A stretch of 61,546 bases of DNA from Crocinitomicaceae bacterium (lineage in GTDB: Bacteria > Bacteroidota > Bacteroidia > Flavobacteriales_G > Salibacteraceae), in NCBI GenBank assembly GCA_002707155.1, contig PAME01000012.1, positions 1 through 61,546 on the forward strand, written 5' to 3'. Every line of letters begins with the position of its first letter. Positions within the stretch are counted from its first letter, which is position 1. Shown piece after piece: positions 18,979 through 28,097 of this stretch. The notes beneath the pieces were generated by a model, which searched no databases, was not told the DNA's origin, and saw only the letters and a list, made by a program, of their open reading frames with translations. The position numbers and the translations under genes are program-made.

Positions 18979-19887
18979 ATGCACTCGATTATATTTTTCG
19001 GCTTTATGTTAGGTATTCTCTTGTTGCCAATTACGGCGCCCATGGCTTTAATAGGAGGGGTGCTTTTTTCTTCGTTTCTTAATCATCCATTTCCAGATAA
19101 AAATAAAACTTGGCTGAACTGGTTATTAAAAGTATCAGTGGTCGGTTTGGGTTTTGGTATGAATGTAACCCAGGTTATTGATTCTAGTTTGATTGGAATC
19201 GAAATTATGATCTCCAGTTTTGTTTTTGTATTAGTCGCTGGATATTTGTTGATCCGGGTAATGGGTGTATCGAAAAATATTGTACATCTTATATCTACAG
19301 GCACTGCTATTTGTGGTGGAAGTGCTATAGCGGCTATATCGCCTTTGATTAAAGCAACTGAAAAAGAAATAAGTATATCATTAGCGGTGGTGTTTTTGCT
19401 CAACGCAATTGCACTTTTTCTCTTTCCTCCAATCGGAACTTATTTCGACATGACACAGCAACAATTTGGTTTGTGGGCGGCAATCGCTATACATGATACA
19501 TCCTCGGTAGTAGGAGCAGCGATGAGTTATGGGAATGAAGCATTGCAAGTTGCAACAACAGTAAAGTTGGGGCGAGTGCTTTGGATAATACCCATGTCTT
19601 TAATAACCTTAGTGCTTTTCAAAACAAAGGGAGGGAAGGTGAAGGTTCCATGGTTTATTCTTGTTTTTATTGGAATTGTTTGCTTGAACAGCGTGGTTTC
19701 AATTCCTGCTGTTATCGGTGAAAATATTGTAATGATTTCAAAGAAATTTCTGATTGTTTCGCTGTTTCTGGTAGGCTCAGGTTTACCCTTGAAAAACTTA
19801 AAAAGCTTGGGTTGGAAACCATTAGTCTTTGGGGCGGTGCTTTGGACTGGTGTTTCTATAATAAGCCTTGGATTGATTCTGCTTTAG
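18979..19887 (+). CDS. YeiH/UPF0324-family putative exporter
   Basis: A 302-residue protein with about 9 hydrophobic segments. GTAICGGSAIAAISP and AIHDTSSVVGAA are diagnostic of the UPF0324 (YeiH) family, sometimes annotated as putative sulfate exporters. The function of the family is not firmly established; inner-membrane transport is likely. It is divergent from the desaturase gene and ends 31 bases before the convergent symporter gene. Confidence 0.9.
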   Translation: MHSIIFFGFMLGILLLPITAPMALIGGVLFSSFLNHPFPDKNKTWLNWLLKVSVVGLGFGMNVTQVIDSSLIGIEIMISSFVFVLVAGYLLIRVMGVSKNIVHLISTGTAICGGSAIAAISPLIKATEKEISISLAVVFLLNAIALFLFPPIGTYFDMTQQQFGLWAAIAIHDTSSVVGAAMSYGNEALQVATTVKLGRVLWIIPMSLITLVLFKTKGGKVKVPWFILVFIGIVCLNSVVSIPAVIGENIVMISKKFLIVSLFLVGSGLPLKNLKSLGWKPLVFGAVLWTGVSIISLGLILL

Positions 19888-19918
19888 AAGTGCTGAGCTA
19901 ATCGCGAAACAAAGAAAG

Positions 19919-21592
19919 TTAGCCTTGATTTGGATTGTTTGACATTATTGAAATGACATAGGAAACTATCATTACAATAGCGCAGCCAATTACATTAAAC
20001 CATAAATAACCTACAGTTTCATTATAAAAAAGTAGAAACACGGTTAATTGCCCAATTACTATTCCCACTAAGACCGCTTTAGCGCCAACTTTTTTAAGGA
20101 AAAATGCAGTTAAAAATACTCCAAGGATAGTTCCGTAAAACACTGATCCTAAGATGTTAACAGCCTCAATTAAATTTTCAACCAATTGTGCAGAAAGCGC
20201 AAAAATTATCGCAATAACTCCCCAAACGAGTGTCAACCATTTACTGGTATTTACAGATTGCAATTCGGTTTTTGATTTTTTTGAAAATCGTTGGTAAAAG
20301 TCAACCATTGTAGTTGATGCTAAAGCATTTATTTCACCTGCAGTGGAACTCATCGCGGCCGATATGATAACCGCTATTAATAAGCCTACTAAACCTTGGG
20401 GTAGGTAATTGAGAATGAAGGTTAGAAAGACATAATCGCTATCTCGGCTGCTTTGGTCAGGGTTTGCTTTTAAAACAGCCTTCTTTGCATTATCACGTAT
20501 GGATTTGGCTTTTTGATCTAAAGCCAATATTTCAGACTGAGTTTCTTTACTTGGATTAGCTACATAGTCTAAGTAGGCAGCTTTTTTTTGCAAGTGAAAT
20601 GCTTCATGCTGCTGTTCAATCTCAGAAAATTCTTGCTGGTATTCCGAGTTATGAACCTCTTCAACCGCACCTTTATTAAATAGGACAGGATGCGATTCGA
20701 ATTGATAAAAAACAAATACTAATACTCCAGTAAGCAAAATCAAAAATTGCATTGGAATTTTGAGTAAGGCATTGAATATTAAACCTAATCTACTTTCTTG
20801 AATCGATTTTCCTGAAAGGTATCGCTGCACTTGGCTTTGGTCCGTTCCAAAATAAGAAAGTGCCAGAAACAAACCCCCTGTAATTCCACTCCAAAACGTG
20901 TAACGTTTGTCAAGATCCAAAGAGAAATCAACGATATTCATTCTGCCTGCTGCACCAGCTAAATCTAATGCTCCCAAGAAACTGACTTCATCTGGTAGTC
21001 GATTAAGGACGATACTAAAGGCAATTCCCATTCCGATAAGAATGACAGTCATTTGCCATTTTTGAGTCAAGCTTACCGCTTTTGTTCCGCCCGAAACGGT
21101 GTAAATGATAACCAAAATCCCAACTAGTAAAATTGTGAACTGTAGGGACCACCCCAACATTACACTTATGATTATTGCAGGAGCATAAATAGTTATTCCG
21201 GCCGCAAGACCTCTCGAAAGCATGAAGAGGGAAGCAGTAATTAATCGAATTCGAATATCAAAACGTTGCTCTAAATATTCATAAGCAGTATAAACCTTGA
21301 GGCGATAATAAATAGGAATAAAGACGACGCAAACAATGATAATAGCGAAGGGCAATCCAAAATAATTCTGAACGAACTCCATTCCGCTTTCGTAAGCGAC
21401 TCCTGGGGTAGATATAAAGGTTATTGCAGAAGCCTGCGTTGCCATAACCGACAATCCAATGGTGAGCCATTTCATGTCGGAACCGCCTTTTAGGTAACCT
21501 TCTAAGCTCTCACTTTTTCGGGTCATATAGGTTCCGTAACCTACAATTAAACCAAGTGTTCCTAGCAGAACGGCCCAATCAATTCCACTCAT
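19919..21592 (-). CDS. Sodium:solute symporter (SSS family)
   Basis: A 557-residue transporter with about 13 hydrophobic helices. GLSVMATQASAITFISTPG and SGGTKAVSLTQKWQ are typical SSS motifs, and YFGTDQSQVQRYLSGKS matches the SMCT/NIS-like branch. A soluble, helical insert of about 90 residues (about 300-390, rich in Q, E and K) separates two helices; similar inserts occur in Bacteroidota homologues. Substrate unknown. The start overlaps the stop of a 38-codon gene by 4 bases (ATGA), and that gene overlaps the PIG-L deacetylase gene, so uptake of a deacetylated sugar is a possible theme (inference). Confidence 0.92.
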   Translation of the reverse strand: MSGIDWAVLLGTLGLIVGYGTYMTRKSESLEGYLKGGSDMKWLTIGLSVMATQASAITFISTPGVAYESGMEFVQNYFGLPFAIIIVCVVFIPIYYRLKVYTAYEYLEQRFDIRIRLITASLFMLSRGLAAGITIYAPAIIISVMLGWSLQFTILLVGILVIIYTVSGGTKAVSLTQKWQMTVILIGMGIAFSIVLNRLPDEVSFLGALDLAGAAGRMNIVDFSLDLDKRYTFWSGITGGLFLALSYFGTDQSQVQRYLSGKSIQESRLGLIFNALLKIPMQFLILLTGVLVFVFYQFESHPVLFNKGAVEEVHNSEYQQEFSEIEQQHEAFHLQKKAAYLDYVANPSKETQSEILALDQKAKSIRDNAKKAVLKANPDQSSRDSDYVFLTFILNYLPQGLVGLLIAVIISAAMSSTAGEINALASTTMVDFYQRFSKKSKTELQSVNTSKWLTLVWGVIAIIFALSAQLVENLIEAVNILGSVFYGTILGVFLTAFFLKKVGAKAVLVGIVIGQLTVFLLFYNETVGYLWFNVIGCAIVMIVSYVISIMSNNPNQG

Positions 21593-21705
21593 GCGAAGTG
21601 ATTAGTTAGCCATGCATAAAATACAATTTGTATAACAAAAAACACGATTACAAACCCATACAATCGTTTCCAATTGAAAGTGCTGGGCGTGTTATTTTCT
21701 TCCAT
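21589..21705 (-). CDS. 38-residue single-pass membrane peptide coupled to the symporter
   Basis: A small gene starting at ATG 21705, inside the last 14 bases of the PIG-L gene, and ending in a 4-base ATGA overlap with the symporter start. The peptide has a polar N-terminus (MEENNTPSTFNWKRLYG), one hydrophobic helix (FVIVFFVIQIVFYAWL) and a short polar tail. The tight overlaps on both sides and the positive-inside pattern argue for a real gene. Small membrane partners are known for some SSS symporters (DUF4212 and DUF485 types), and this may be an analogous subunit, though it is much shorter. Confidence 0.7.
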   Translation of the reverse strand: MEENNTPSTFNWKRLYGFVIVFFVIQIVFYAWLTNHFA

Positions 21706-24187
21706 AAGAAAGAATGTTGGCGAACAATTTATATGCTCCTGGAACACCTGCTGGCAGTTGTCTAAAGAAAGAAATGCCCGTAAAGACAAAATGACCTTTA
21801 CCGTATTTGGCAGCTAACAATGCTCCTGAACTTGGATCTTCACCGGGGTCACTCCAGCTGATTAATGCCTCGTAATTTTCGTCCCACTGATTTGCGAAGT
21901 ACAAACCTCTTTCCTGAACCCAATTGTCAAAATCAATATCGGAAATTGGGTTAGGGCCAAGAATTATTGGGTGCTTAGGATTTAGAATAGTTGCTTTAGC
22001 AAACTCGTCGGTAACCCTATCTCTAGATAATTTTAAAGGATAGGGACCGAAATTCTCAGTTTTTAGTCCTCTATTGGTGTTGTATTGAACAATCATTAAA
22101 CCTCCTTGATTTACATAAGCCATTAATACAGATTGATAGCTTATAAGTGCTTCTTGAGTATTATAGGCGCGTATTCCAACGGCTAAAACGTCGTATACTG
22201 AAAGGTCAGAGGCCGCTAAAGTATTCGGATTAACTATGGTAACATTCCCGCCTAGTTGAGTTATGGCCTCAGGTACATTATCGCCTGCTCCCATTACATA
22301 ACCTATATTTTTTCTGGTTATAGTTAAATCACCGGTAACCAGTTTTCCTTGAGTTTTTGGAAAGAGTGTTTGTTTGTGAATATGCGGATAATCAATCATC
22401 ACTAATGAACGATCAAACACTTTATCACCAGATTTACATTGAACCGAAAAATCACCACTTCTTGCGTTCTCGCCTGCTGTAATATCGAAGGCGAACACTT
22501 TTGCAGCTTCCTTTTTGTTTAATGTTACAATATGCGATTCAGGGCTACAAGTCCATCCTTCTGGAAGGTTTAATGTTAATTTCCCAGTAATTCCCGCTTT
22601 ATCCTCCATTACAGTTACTGTAACAGTTCGCTTCTCACCTTTTGGAACAACGTATACGGTGTTGTCTAAATTCAAGGTCATATCAGGTCGAATGGAAAAA
22701 TCTTGAATATTTTCTCCGGATACACGATCTCTAAATTTATACTGAACAGGTATACTGTAATCGAAACTCACACCATAAACGGTGATTTGAAATGTTACTT
22801 CGTACGCTGGAGTATTTTCTGGAGAAGCTCTCATTAGGATATCGTCAACTTTAAACATGTTTTGATATTCCTGCATCAACCAATAGGGGTGAGTAATCGG
22901 TTTCTCTTTCGCCACTTTTAATGGCAGATACATTTTCTCCCAATTGTTTGGAGCTAAAACCGAGAAAATAATAGTGTCCTTTCCATCTAACGATGCTTTT
23001 TCAATAGCTATGGACTTGACTTGCCCAGTATTTATTGCACTGACTTCAACCTTAACAACTTCTCCACGAACGGCATATTCATTTTCAGTTACGGCTTCAA
23101 ACCATAATCCCGTAGCATCGACAATGATATTTTCAAGTTCTTTCTTTTTCCACTTTATCCATTGACTCGGTTTCGGAAACTCTTCCATAGTGCGATACAA
23201 ATCCACCAAATCTATAACAGAGGCAGCAGGATTATCAGCTTTAAAGTTTTCGATAATTGAATTCAATTTAGTTTGAATCATATCTGATTTTGGAACCCTC
23301 CCCCAAGATATATCAATATTGTCAAAAATTGAATTATTGGCTTTTTCTCCTTTTACATATTCGAGATATTCAAATTGCTCACCTCTCAATATACTTGCAC
23401 CAAAACCTTGACTTTTATGTTGGCTTCGACTTTCCATGGCAATTTGGTTGTTCCACTTACCAGTTATTGGGTTGAATGCACCAACATCAACTCGAATCAT
23501 ATCAGGGTTTGTCTTATAGGTTTCTTCAATTTCCTTGTTCCACCAAGAACTAGTGTTGTGATAAAGCCTTTTTGTGCGCCACGCCGTTACCATCTTTAAT
23601 TGATCAGGAAAAACGCTAGGATCAGCAGCCATTTCAAATGCCTTTTCTGCTAGTACCGCAGATGCAGAATGATGACCGTGACCAGCATATTGAGTAGCTG
23701 GAAACCGTGTAATAATAACATCTGGCCTAAATCTGCGAATTACCCAAACAATATCCCATAGCACTTCTCTTTCGTTCCATTTTTCAAGCGTCTCTTTAGT
23801 GGTTTTTGAGTAACCGAAATCAACAGCACGAGTGAAGTATTGCATCCCGCCGTCAATTTTTCGCGCTTCAAGCAATTCTTGAGTTCTCAACACACCAATC
23901 AGCTCTCCTTTTTCAGTTCCGATTAAATTTTGACCACCATCACCTCGGGTAAGTGATAAATATCCCGTCCTTACCTTTTGATTATTTGCCAACCAAGAAA
24001 TCAGACGCGTATTTTCATCATCGGGGTGGGCTGCTAAGTACAAAACCGACCCGAGTGTATTCATTTTTTTAATATCGTCAAGAATCTTAGCTGCTGAGGC
24101 TGGTGCAGGGTGGTCTCCGCCTTTTGGGAGTGCAAACGCCGTCATGCTTATGTACAGCCCTAAAGCAAAAATTGAAAGTGTTTTCAT
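21692..24187 (-). CDS. Secreted PIG-L (LmbE) family deacetylase
   Basis: An 831-residue protein with a signal peptide (about 1-19). The PIG-L/LmbE zinc deacetylase domain occupies about 45-300: AAHPDDE (54-58) carries the metal-binding HPDD and the general-base Asp, and GHGHHSAS holds the second metal His cluster. The remaining ~500 residues are beta-sandwich-like, ending in a ThuA/glutamine-amidotransferase-like segment (VGIRAYNTQEALISY, IVQYNTNRGL). The predicted reaction is N-deacetylation of a GlcNAc-type glycan in the periplasm. Coupled downstream to a membrane peptide and a sodium:solute symporter. Confidence 0.9.
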   Translation of the reverse strand: MKTLSIFALGLYISMTAFALPKGGDHPAPASAAKILDDIKKMNTLGSVLYLAAHPDDENTRLISWLANNQKVRTGYLSLTRGDGGQNLIGTEKGELIGVLRTQELLEARKIDGGMQYFTRAVDFGYSKTTKETLEKWNEREVLWDIVWVIRRFRPDVIITRFPATQYAGHGHHSASAVLAEKAFEMAADPSVFPDQLKMVTAWRTKRLYHNTSSWWNKEIEETYKTNPDMIRVDVGAFNPITGKWNNQIAMESRSQHKSQGFGASILRGEQFEYLEYVKGEKANNSIFDNIDISWGRVPKSDMIQTKLNSIIENFKADNPAASVIDLVDLYRTMEEFPKPSQWIKWKKKELENIIVDATGLWFEAVTENEYAVRGEVVKVEVSAINTGQVKSIAIEKASLDGKDTIIFSVLAPNNWEKMYLPLKVAKEKPITHPYWLMQEYQNMFKVDDILMRASPENTPAYEVTFQITVYGVSFDYSIPVQYKFRDRVSGENIQDFSIRPDMTLNLDNTVYVVPKGEKRTVTVTVMEDKAGITGKLTLNLPEGWTCSPESHIVTLNKKEAAKVFAFDITAGENARSGDFSVQCKSGDKVFDRSLVMIDYPHIHKQTLFPKTQGKLVTGDLTITRKNIGYVMGAGDNVPEAITQLGGNVTIVNPNTLAASDLSVYDVLAVGIRAYNTQEALISYQSVLMAYVNQGGLMIVQYNTNRGLKTENFGPYPLKLSRDRVTDEFAKATILNPKHPIILGPNPISDIDFDNWVQERGLYFANQWDENYEALISWSDPGEDPSSGALLAAKYGKGHFVFTGISFFRQLPAGVPGAYKLFANILSYGRK

Positions 24188-24216
24188 AAAATTTTCTGTT
24201 GAACCTTAAAAACAGA

Positions 24217-24642
24217 CTAAGGCCATGTTTTGTTTGTTATATAATCGTAGGATTCTTCGATAAGTTGACGTAAAACAACTTTGTCTATATCTGCTAATTT
24301 GTTTACGTAAAGGCAAGATTTTCCATTTTTAAATTTGCCTAGTTTTTTGGTTAAGTGGGGGTAATTTTCACTATATCCCATTATATACAATGAGTGTTTA
24401 GTTTTTCTTGGCGAAAAGCCGGTTGCTAAAAAATCGCCTTCTTGACCACTAGCATATTTATAATGATATTGTCCAAAACCGATAATGCTAGTACCCCACA
24501 TTTTAGGCTCTTGGCCGGTCACTTCCTTCATAATATCAAGAATCTCGAAGGCATCCAGTCGTTTTTGTTCCGGCTCTACTTTTTTTAAGAAGGCTATAAC
24601 ATCTGCGTCGGTGACTTTTGTTTTCAATTCATATTTAGCCAT
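24217..24642 (-). CDS. DUF1801 domain protein
   Basis: A 141-residue cytosolic protein of the YdhG-like DUF1801 family, with GFGQYHYKYASGQEGD, FSPRKTKHSLYIMGY and GKSCLYVNKLADID typical. Function unknown; the fold is alpha/beta and related to the frataxin-like YdhG superfamily. The start at ATG 24642 overlaps the lgt stop by 8 bases, so it is probably co-translated with lgt. An alternative start two codons upstream exists. Confidence 0.85.
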   Translation of the reverse strand: MAKYELKTKVTDADVIAFLKKVEPEQKRLDAFEILDIMKEVTGQEPKMWGTSIIGFGQYHYKYASGQEGDFLATGFSPRKTKHSLYIMGYSENYPHLTKKLGKFKNGKSCLYVNKLADIDKVVLRQLIEESYDYITNKTWP

Positions 24643-25459
24643 TTGCACTTAATTTTTTGCTTTTAACTAAAAAATAACTGCCTATCAAAACGAAAGGAAT
24701 ACTCAGCCATTGTCCCATGTTCAGAGTCATAGAGTCTTCGAAATTCACCTGATTTTCTTTCATAAATTCTATGCAGAATCTAAAGCCAAATAGGAGAATT
24801 AGAAAAAGTCCGAAAACGCCTCCTTGTCTGTCACTCCAACCTTTTTTCCAGAATAGAAAAGCAAGGATTATAAAAATAGACAAGTAAGCTAATCCTTCAT
24901 AAACCTGAGTAGGGTGGCGCGGAAGTTGATCGACATATTTAAAAATGAAAGCCCAAGGTACAGTTGTCGGCTCTCCAATAATTTCAGAATTCATTAAATT
25001 ACCCATTCGAATAAAAAATGCACCAGAAGCTACTGTAACAACTACTCTGTCAAGAATCCAAAGAATGTTCTTTTTGCTAACCTTTCGAGACCAAATATAG
25101 AGTGCTATGATGATTCCTATAGCAGCACCATGACTTGCAAGTCCTTGAAATCCAGTAAAATGAAGTTCCGGCTCAAAAGCAACGGGTAGAAAAATTTCTA
25201 GAATGTGGTCTTTGAAGTACGCCCAATCGTAAAACAAACAATGACCAATTCGAGCTCCTGCAACTGTTCCTATAATAGTGTGCATTAATACACTGTCCAG
25301 CCACTCATTAGGCACTTCGTCGCGTTTAAACATTTTTTGCAGCAAGTAATATCCTGCAATAAATGCTGTTGCGAAAAGTAACCCGTAATAACGAATGGAA
25401 ATTGGAGAGCTAATGATTTCGGGATCAATATCCCAAATGATATAAGAGAGTGTTGACAT
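24635..25459 (-). CDS. lgt: Prolipoprotein diacylglyceryl transferase
   Basis: A 274-residue, seven-helix inner-membrane enzyme that transfers diacylglycerol from phosphatidylglycerol to the lipobox Cys of prolipoproteins. The N-terminal SIRYYGLLFA, the GARIGHCLFYDW segment, the Lgt signature RMGNLMNSEIIG and HPTQVYEGL are all present. Several lipoproteins in this window (DUF255, LEA14-like, prolyl oligopeptidase) would be its substrates. It overlaps the DUF1801 gene. Confidence 0.95.
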   Translation of the reverse strand: MSTLSYIIWDIDPEIISSPISIRYYGLLFATAFIAGYYLLQKMFKRDEVPNEWLDSVLMHTIIGTVAGARIGHCLFYDWAYFKDHILEIFLPVAFEPELHFTGFQGLASHGAAIGIIIALYIWSRKVSKKNILWILDRVVVTVASGAFFIRMGNLMNSEIIGEPTTVPWAFIFKYVDQLPRHPTQVYEGLAYLSIFIILAFLFWKKGWSDRQGGVFGLFLILLFGFRFCIEFMKENQVNFEDSMTLNMGQWLSIPFVLIGSYFLVKSKKLSANG

Positions 25460-25537
25460 TCAAATACTTTTGACAAAAGTAGTTTTTGCAGCCTTGGTCT
25501 GAAAGTTCAACTGCTTGAATATGCTGAAATAAGTTAA

Positions 25538-26153
25538 TTAAGTTTCATCTTTTTTGAGTTGAAACAACTGCTCAATAGGTTTGTATTGATGCATGAGCTC
25601 AAATAACTCTTCTAAATCATTAGAAAAAACTAGTCCCTCACGATGCTCCTTTTTTAATAAACCCTCAACAACCATGTTGTCAAGTTGTTTCTCTAAAAAA
25701 TCGTAATAGCCGTTAATATTAAGAATTCCAACAGGCTTTTGGTATAAGCCCAATTGAATCCAAGTAAGTATTTCAAAGAGCTCTTCAAATGTTCCAAAAC
25801 CCCCTGGAAGCGTAATTACAGCATCAGACAATTCGTGCATTTGAAGTTTCCTTTCATGCATAGACTCAACGACAACAAGCTCAGATAATCCGGTGTGTCC
25901 AATTTCTTTGGCCATCATAAAGTCTGGGATGATTCCTATAACTTTACCTCCAGCATCAATTGAAGCATCTGCAACAGCTCCCATAAGTCCAACTTTTCCG
26001 CCGCCATAGATTAAGGATAGGTTTCTCTGACCTATAAATTCCCCAACTTGCTTTGCTGATTCTATATAAATGGGGTCGTTTCCAGCTGAGGATGCGCAAA
26101 AAACGCAAACATTATTAAAATGTGTACATAGTGAGCGAAGGTACCAATTTCAT
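25538..26153 (-). CDS. LOG-family (TIGR00730) nucleotide-phosphate hydrolase with an apparent N-terminal frameshift
   Basis: The frame after ATG 25984 (148 codons) carries PGGFGTFEELFE, the LOG/lysine-decarboxylase-like motif of cytokinin riboside monophosphate phosphoribohydrolases. In-frame sequence before it is clearly coding (NNVCVFCASSAGND, LSLIYGGGKVGLMG), the normal family N-terminus, but this frame has no ATG, GTG or TTG before hitting a TGA at 26150-26152. An ATG at 26153 in the neighbouring frame reads MKLV; removing one C of the CC at 26140-26141 joins it to LRSLCTHFNNVC and gives about 204 residues, a normal length. Sequencing indel or mutation cannot be told apart here. Divergent from hemB. 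Confidence 0.8.
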
Positions 26154-26203
26154 AAAGCTTGATAATGAAAAATCAAAATCTTCGCAGCTCAATAAAGCTA
26201 TTG

Positions 26204-26211
26204 TACATTTG
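26204..26211 (+). promoter_or_regulatory. Candidate -7 box of the hemB-mscS-corA unit
   Basis: TACATTTG matches the Bacteroidota -7 consensus TAnnTTTG exactly and lies 18 bases before the hemB start codon, implying a very short leader. The -33 element is weak. Confidence 0.4.
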
Positions 26212-26229
26212 TTTTAAATTGATATTAAG

Positions 26230-27213
26230 ATGAATAGAAGACCACGCAGAAATAGAGCTACAGCGACATCTAGAGGATTTTTGAAAGAGACACATTTATC
26301 GGTATTAAATTTAGTTCAACCGATATTCTTAGTGGATGGAAAAGGGGTTAAAGAAGAGGTTAAAAGTATGCCTGGAAACTTTAGAATGTCAACCGACGAA
26401 GCTATAAAGGAAATTCAGTCATGCATAGCTTTAGGAATTGGTTCTTTCATCCTATTTCCAGCTGTCAATGAAGAGTTAAAAGACACAACAGCCACTTACA
26501 GCAAGGATGCTAATAATTTTTACCTTAAGGCTTTTGAGAATATAAAAGCTGATTTTGGAGATGATATTCAGCTAATTACCGACGTTGCAATGGATCCGTA
26601 TTCTTCTGATGGACATGATGGTTTGGTAAAAGGAGATAAGATATTAAATGATGAGTCATTACCTATTTTAGGTGAAATGGCATTGGCTCAAGCTAGAGCA
26701 GGAGCAGATATAATTGGCCCTAGTGATATGATGGATGGTAGAGTAGGTTATATCAGAGAGGTGCTTGATGATAATGGTTTTAGCGATGTGGGAATATTAA
26801 GTTATACAGCAAAATACGCATCAGCGTTTTACGGCCCGTTTCGAGATGCGCTGGATTCGGCACCTAAAAAGGGAGATAAAAAAACGTATCAAATGGATCC
26901 TGCCAATAAACGGGAAGCGCTGCTAGAAGCTGATTTAGATTTTGCAGAAGGTGCAGATATTATGATGGTAAAACCGGCATTGCCATATTTGGATATTATC
27001 CATATGCTTAAAGAAAACTATGATATTCCAATTGCTGCGTATAACGTAAGTGGAGAGTGCAGTATGTTAACGGCAGCTTGTCAAAACGGGTGGTTAGATT
27101 TTGAAAAGGCAATGCCAGAAATGCTAATGTCAATAAAAAGAGCGGGTGCTGATGTTATAATTACCTATTTTGCAAAGGCTTACGCTGAAATGGCTAGAGA
27201 TGGAAAGGTTTAG
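26230..27213 (+). CDS. hemB: Delta-aminolevulinic acid dehydratase (porphobilinogen synthase)
   Basis: A 327-residue enzyme joining two 5-aminolevulinate molecules to porphobilinogen in heme synthesis. The two active-site lysines are in YTAKYASAFYGPFR and MMVKPALPYLD. The metal loop reads TDVAMDPYSSDGHDG, that is Asp/Ala in place of the zinc-binding cysteines, which marks the magnesium-type branch. The N-terminus RRPRRNRA is the family RxRRxR start. First gene of a plus-strand run with mscS 5 bases downstream. Confidence 0.96.
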   Translation: MNRRPRRNRATATSRGFLKETHLSVLNLVQPIFLVDGKGVKEEVKSMPGNFRMSTDEAIKEIQSCIALGIGSFILFPAVNEELKDTTATYSKDANNFYLKAFENIKADFGDDIQLITDVAMDPYSSDGHDGLVKGDKILNDESLPILGEMALAQARAGADIIGPSDMMDGRVGYIREVLDDNGFSDVGILSYTAKYASAFYGPFRDALDSAPKKGDKKTYQMDPANKREALLEADLDFAEGADIMMVKPALPYLDIIHMLKENYDIPIAAYNVSGECSMLTAACQNGWLDFEKAMPEMLMSIKRAGADVIITYFAKAYAEMARDGKV

Positions 27214-27218
27214 TAATT

Positions 27219-28097
27219 ATGGATAAGGAGATAATATTGAAGATTGTAGCTGACAATCATTTGATTGCAGTGGCTATTGCAATTGCCATAGCAGTAATTC
27301 TGTCGTACACGTTAAGAAAGTTTTTAACCAAATTTATTGCCAATCGCAGCGATTCATTAAACATAGATCCTACCCGGTATAATTTCATGAAGAATGCGAG
27401 TACTGCGCTTATTATTGGCGCTGCTTTAGCATTTACTTTTTATGCCATTCCATCCTTAAGGTCTATTGGTACAACTCTATTTGCTGGAGCTGGAATTGCT
27501 GCTGCTGCAATTGCCTTTGCCTCTCAACAAGCGTTATCGAATATAATAGGAGGAGTATTTTTAGTGATCTTTAGACCTTTTAGAGTGGGTGATATCATTC
27601 ATGTTGCAGCGAATAGCGGAGAAGTTGAAGATATTACCTTGAGGCACACAGTAATTAAAAGTTTTGAAAATCGAAGAATTATTATTCCCAATGCAGTAAT
27701 GAGCAATGAAACCATTGTCAATAGCTCAATTAAAGAGGAGAAAATGTGCCGATTTATTGAATTTGGAATTTCTTACGATAGTAGTGTCGATTTAGCGAAA
27801 AAAATTATCCGAGAGGAAGCAATAAAACACCCTGAGTATTTAGACGGAAGAACTCCAGAAGAAAAAAATAAAGGAAATGCTACTCCAAGAATTGCAATGA
27901 CTTCACATGGGGATTTTGCGATTACTTTAAGGACTTATTTTTGGTGCGGTGGCCCTATAAAAGCTATGAATGCGCATTGGGATTTATTAGAATCAGTTAA
28001 GAAACGATTTGATGCAGAAGGAATAGAAATTCCATTCCCATATCGTACGATAGTTTATAAAAATGACATCGATGGCACAAGCAAGAAAGAAACATAA
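27219..28097 (+). CDS. Small-conductance mechanosensitive channel (MscS family)
   Basis: A 292-residue protein with three N-terminal helices. The pore-lining helix is rich in Gly and Ala (GTTLFAGAGIAAAAIAFASQQALSN), followed by GGVFLVIFRPFRVGDII, the MscS beta-domain entry. It opens on hypo-osmotic shock to release solutes. It follows hemB by 5 bases, and its last 35 bases overlap the start of corA. Confidence 0.93.
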   Translation: MDKEIILKIVADNHLIAVAIAIAIAVILSYTLRKFLTKFIANRSDSLNIDPTRYNFMKNASTALIIGAALAFTFYAIPSLRSIGTTLFAGAGIAAAAIAFASQQALSNIIGGVFLVIFRPFRVGDIIHVAANSGEVEDITLRHTVIKSFENRRIIIPNAVMSNETIVNSSIKEEKMCRFIEFGISYDSSVDLAKKIIREEAIKHPEYLDGRTPEEKNKGNATPRIAMTSHGDFAITLRTYFWCGGPIKAMNAHWDLLESVKKRFDAEGIEIPFPYRTIVYKNDIDGTSKKET

